Shown piece by piece: positions 5,973 through 8,131 of a stretch of DNA of 8,131 nt. The notes under the pieces are model-generated. The model had not been told where the DNA came from, made no database searches, and saw nothing but the letters and a program-made list of their open reading frames with translations. Both the position numbers and the translations under genes were made by a program. The DNA comes from DASXTW01 sp046726275 (GTDB lineage Bacteria; Actinomycetota; UBA4738): contig JBKPAF010000086.1 of NCBI GenBank assembly GCA_046726275.1, forward strand, positions 1-8,131. The letters run 5' to 3'. Each line of letters begins with the position of its first letter. Position 1 is the first letter of the stretch.

Positions 5973-6395
5973 CTACCGGCTCGCCGTGTCGGACACCTGC
6001 TTCCGGAGTTGCTCGTTCTTCTCCTTGAGCTCGGGCGTGAGGTTCTCGCCGAAGTCCTCGACCTCGAACACGGGCCGGATCTCCACCTCGCCTCCCTCGA
6101 ATGGGGCCCGCTTCAGCCATTCGATGGCCTCGTCCAGCGACCGAACCTGCCACAGCCAGAACCCGGCTACCAGTTCCTTCGACTCGGTGAACGGTCCGTC
6201 GATCACAGTTGGCTTGCCGTCCTCGAACCGGACGCGGGCGCCCTTCGAGCTGGGGTGAAGTCCTTCGCCCGCCAGCATTACGCCCGCCTTCACCAGTTCC
6301 TCGTTGAAGCTCGTCATCTCGGAGAGCATCTTCTCGTCGGGCAGGATGCCCGCCTCGGAGTCCTCGTTGGCCTTCACCAGCACTACTACTCGCAT
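5973..6395 (-). CDS. YCII-related (DGPF domain) protein
   Basis: A 140-residue soluble protein with the DGPF/YCII fold. The hallmark segment is VIDGPFTESKELVAGFWL (residues 64-81), and the N-terminus MRVVVLVKANEDSEAG is typical of the family. The final part, after about residue 110, is a charged helix (LTPELKEKNEQLRKQ). YCII proteins have a ferredoxin-like dimeric fold with a proposed His/Asp active site; DGPF members encoded with ECF42 sigma factors have no known reaction. The start is very well supported: AAGGAGG (minus strand, 6402-6408) lies six bases upstream. It is the first gene of the sigma-factor operon, 10 bp ahead of the sigma gene, and is the expected main target of that sigma through the promoter at 6465-6491. 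Confidence 0.95.
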   Translation of the reverse strand: MRVVVLVKANEDSEAGILPDEKMLSEMTSFNEELVKAGVMLAGEGLHPSSKGARVRFEDGKPTVIDGPFTESKELVAGFWLWQVRSLDEAIEWLKRAPFEGGEVEIRPVFEVEDFGENLTPELKEKNEQLRKQVSDTASR

Positions 6396-6412
6396 CGCTT
6401 GCCTCCTTCCGG

Positions 6413-6439
6413 TCAGAGGGTCCTGAGCCGAGGCTCTGA
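6413..6439. promoter_or_regulatory. Inverted repeat in the leader of the DGPF gene
   Basis: TCAGAG (6413-6418) and CTCTGA (6434-6439) are inverted copies, with CCT/AGG pairing inside. An alternative core is GAGCC-GA-GGCTC (6425-6436). It lies between the predicted ECF42 promoter and the Shine-Dalgarno sequence of the DGPF gene, so it would be transcribed in the 5' leader. It could be an operator or a leader hairpin; its arms are short. Confidence 0.3.
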
Positions 6440-6464
6440 ACAGGTCACTTTCCTCTACTTACAC

Positions 6465-6491
6465 GTCGAACGAGCGTCAGCCAAATCGACA
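6465..6491 (-). promoter_or_regulatory. Predicted ECF42-dependent promoter of the DGPF-sigma operon
   Basis: Reading the minus strand, TGTCGA (6491-6486) is followed after exactly 17 nt by CGAC (6468-6465). As I recall the published ECF42 work in Streptomyces venezuelae, the target promoter has TGTCGA at -35 and CGA plus a pyrimidine at -10, so both boxes match. Transcription would begin around 6457-6460, giving a 5' leader of about 62-65 nt before the DGPF ATG. The two other TGTCGA copies I noticed, at 1631 and 7186, lie inside genes and lack the -10 box. It implies that the sigma factor drives its own operon. Confidence 0.75.
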
Positions 6492-6543
6492 CGGCGGCGG
6501 CGTTCGAGGCAGCATGGTGTTCCGCGACGGGGCGAGGTCTCGT

Positions 6544-6548
6544 GGAGG
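6544..6548 (+). promoter_or_regulatory. Ribosome-binding site deciding the start of the PEP mutase-family gene
   Basis: GGAGG lies seven bases before the ATG at 6556. The frame is open from an earlier ATG at 6514, but that one has no Shine-Dalgarno and would add 14 residues (VFRDGARSRGGSR) unlike the family N-terminus. Confidence 0.7.
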
Positions 6549-6555
6549 TTCTCGC

Positions 6556-7347
6556 ATGACGAGGCAGGAACGGAAGGCGGCAGCGTTTCGAGCCCTACAC
6601 GAAGGCGACCCGTTCGTGATCCCCAATCCGTGGGATCCGGGGTCGGCTCGCGTCCTCGCCGCACTTGGCTTCCGGGCCCTGGCGAGCACCAGCTCTGGCT
6701 TCGCCTTCACGCTGGGGCGTCTGGACGGCGACGTGACGATCGACGAGGTGCTTCGGCACGCCGCCGCGCTGGACCGCGCCACAGACCTCCCAGTGTCGGT
6801 CGATCTCGAGAACGGCTACGGTCCTGATCCGGGGAGTGCCGCGCTGGCGATCACCCGAGTCGCCGAGGCGGGCGCCGTCTCCGCCTCGATCGAGGACTAC
6901 GATCGCGGAGGGCGGATCTACGCCCTCCATCATGCCGTCGAGCGGATCGCCGCCGCGGTGGAGGCGGCGCGGGGGCTCCCTTTCCCTTTTACCCTCACGG
7001 CGCGGGCGGATAATCACATCCGCGGCAACCCGGATCTCGATGACACTATCGCCCGGCTGCAGGCATTCGAGGCAGTGGGGGCCGACGTGCTCTACGCACC
7101 AGGGCTGGAAACGCCGGAGGAGATCCGTGCGGTCTGTGAGGCCGTTTCGAAGCCGGTCAACGTCCTGGCGCGGCCGCAATTGTCGATGGCTCAGATCGTG
7201 GCCGCCGGGGCCCAGCGGATCAGCGTCGGCGGCGCCCTCACGTGGACCGCGATCAACGCGATGATTTCCGCGGCCCGGGACATTTCGGAGCGCGGCGACT
7301 TCTCGTCCCTCGGTTCGACCCCTCCGCTGCGCGAATGGTTTCGGTGA
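6556..7347 (+). CDS. Isocitrate lyase/phosphoenolpyruvate mutase superfamily enzyme
   Basis: A 263-residue cytoplasmic (beta/alpha)8-barrel enzyme. The family blocks appear in order: IPNPWDPGSARVLAALGF (22-39), STSSGFAFTLGRLDGD (44-59), SVDLENGYG (81-89), SIEDYDRGG (111-119), TLTARADNH (146-154) and the C-terminal barrel end VNVLARP...RISVGGALTWTA. D57, D83, E85 and E113 line up with the Mg2+-binding acidic residues of PEP mutase. R150 fits the conserved Arg of the substrate site. The KKCGH catalytic loop of true isocitrate and methylisocitrate lyases is absent, so it is not a glyoxylate-cycle enzyme. Relatives cleave or form C-C or C-P bonds in 2-oxo or 2-hydroxy acids (PEP mutase, oxaloacetate hydrolase/decarboxylase, carboxy-PEP mutase); the substrate cannot be read here. 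It is divergent from the sigma operon, with 160 bp between start codons. Confidence 0.9.
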   Translation: MTRQERKAAAFRALHEGDPFVIPNPWDPGSARVLAALGFRALASTSSGFAFTLGRLDGDVTIDEVLRHAAALDRATDLPVSVDLENGYGPDPGSAALAITRVAEAGAVSASIEDYDRGGRIYALHHAVERIAAAVEAARGLPFPFTLTARADNHIRGNPDLDDTIARLQAFEAVGADVLYAPGLETPEEIRAVCEAVSKPVNVLARPQLSMAQIVAAGAQRISVGGALTWTAINAMISAARDISERGDFSSLGSTPPLREWFR

Positions 7348-7373
7348 CTGTGCGAATCGCTCGCCTTCGGTAG

Positions 7374-7395
7374 AGGGCTGCAGTCGGCCCTGCAG
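7374..7395. terminator. Possible hairpin between convergent genes
   Basis: Two overlapping stems are possible in the 49-bp gap between the convergent genes: CTGCAG (7378-7383) with CTGCAG (7390-7395), or AGGGC (7374-7378) with GCCCT (7387-7391). Either could serve as a weak bidirectional terminator. There is no T-tract and the stems are short. Confidence 0.3.
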
Positions 7396-7396
7396 G

Positions 7397-8131
7397 CTAA
7401 CCTGCGGACGATTGGGGCCACACCGCTGCGCGGAATGAGGGCAGCGCGGTTTCGAAGTCTGACAGCCGCCCTCGAGCCAGCGTGGAAGCGGCCTGCACGG
7501 TCGCCGGGTCTCCGCCTTGTTTGACCTGCTCGAGCGCCGACCTCAGTGTTCCGAGAGTCATCAGCAACTCGCCAAGAGCCTGGCGCATCTGATCGTCTGG
7601 AGCGTCCACTGTGAGTGAGTTCAGCTTCTCTGAGACCTGGTCCAAATCAGCCAGGATCTGGCCGATCGCGACCCCCGACACCTCCGGGCCGGCAAGTTCG
7701 GCCGCCAACCTGTCGCGCAGGACGATTCCTTGAGCGTATGGATCGCGTGCCCGCGATCGCCAATCGCTCACGGCCCTCCCGCGTGACCTCGATCTGGCCA
7801 CCAGAGCAGCGACCAGGGCCACAACGGCCACCGCGAGCACGATCCAGAGCCACTGCAGGCCGCTGCTTGTGGCTGCGGCCGGCGACGTTGCTGCTACCGG
7901 CGGGGAGGTGGTGGCAGTCTGGGTCGGGATCGGAGATGGGCTTGGGCTCGGGTGGGGCTCGGGCGACTGGGTCGGGCTGGGCGACGGGGCCGGCGACGGC
8001 GAGGGGGTCAGCGTCCGGGTCGGCGAGGGCTCCGCGGTCTCCGAAGGCGTGACTGGGGGTTGCTCCGTCGGCGGGGTCGGGGCGCCCTCACTGGGGGAAG
8101 CAGGCAACTGTGTGGCGCTCGGCAATCCGCC
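7397..8131 (-). CDS. Single-pass membrane protein with Pro/Ser/Thr-rich stalk, 5'-truncated
   Basis: The frame is open from the right edge to a TAG at 7397-7399; the TTG at 8125 is only the first possible start codon inside the window and is probably an internal Leu. The visible part has about 85 residues very rich in Pro, Ser and Thr (repeated PSPSP, SPTQSP), then one transmembrane helix (LQWLWIVLAVAVVALVAALVA, coded at 7796-7858). The basic stretch RSRSRGR follows, so the stalk should be outside and the C-terminus inside. The inner domain of about 130 residues (DWRSRARDPYAQG, VLRDRLAAELAG, AIGQILADLDQVSEKL, ALGELLMTLGTLRSALEQVKQGG) looks all-helical, with no enzyme motif. I do not recognise a named family. 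The missing N-terminus may carry a signal peptide and an extracellular domain. It converges with the PEP mutase-family gene. Confidence 0.75.
   Translation of the reverse strand, partial: GGLPSATQLPASPSEGAPTPPTEQPPVTPSETAEPSPTRTLTPSPSPAPSPSPTQSPEPHPSPSPSPIPTQTATTSPPVAATSPAAATSSGLQWLWIVLAVAVVALVAALVARSRSRGRAVSDWRSRARDPYAQGIVLRDRLAAELAGPEVSGVAIGQILADLDQVSEKLNSLTVDAPDDQMRQALGELLMTLGTLRSALEQVKQGGDPATVQAASTLARGRLSDFETALPSFRAAVWPQSSAG

Noticed and set aside
4757..6827. Long open frames on the plus strand opposite the sigma factor and DGPF genes
   Set aside because: They are antisense to clearly recognised genes, encode Arg/Pro/Gly-rich low-complexity sequence, and match no family. They are a by-product of high GC content.
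7916..8098. Pro/Ser-coding low-complexity DNA as a tandem-repeat array or CRISPR-like structure
   Set aside because: The units are irregular and follow the codons of a Pro/Ser/Thr stalk. There are no constant repeats with unique spacers.

Overview
The window is a high-GC (roughly two-thirds G+C), gene-dense piece of bacterial chromosome. A cell-wall-binding lipoprotein with tandem peptidoglycan-binding domains, strong Shine-Dalgarno sequences, a sigma factor of the ECF42 type and Pro/Ser/Thr-rich surface proteins suggest a Gram-positive, actinobacterial (or Chloroflexota-like) organism. No rRNA, tRNA, phage or plasmid gene is present, so the species cannot be named. I see no insertion sequence, CRISPR array or integration site; it reads as ordinary chromosomal DNA.

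Layout. (1) 1-1281, minus strand: a PAP2-type membrane phosphatase, an NTF2/SnoaL-fold protein and the beginning of a DUF1028 (Ntn-hydrolase-like) protein run in one direction with short gaps and may share a transcript. (2) 1282-1539: a divergent intergenic region with three inverted repeats, one of them a perfect 11-bp stem in the leader of the next gene. (3) 1540-3298, plus strand: a secreted CHRD-domain protein ended by a strong hairpin, then a lipoprotein with helical segments and two peptidoglycan-binding domains, whose ribosome-binding site lies inside a hairpin. (4) 3323-4585, minus strand: a YcaQ/AlkX-like winged-helix DNA glycosylase homologue. (5) 4649-6395, minus strand: a two-gene operon of a YCII/DGPF protein followed by an ECF42-type sigma factor with a long TPR-like C-terminal extension. 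A sequence matching the ECF42 target promoter as I recall it (TGTCGA, 17 nt, CGAC) lies directly upstream, implying autoregulation. (6) 6556-7347, plus strand: a PEP mutase/isocitrate lyase superfamily enzyme, divergent from the sigma operon. (7) 7397-8131, minus strand: a single-pass membrane protein with a long Pro/Ser/Thr-rich stalk, cut by the window edge.

No novel multi-gene system is evident. The strongest functional inference is the self-regulated DGPF-ECF42 module with its recognisable promoter. The most worthwhile unknowns are the hairpin-containing leaders of the two exported proteins, the architecture of the lipoprotein, and the stalked membrane protein at the right edge.
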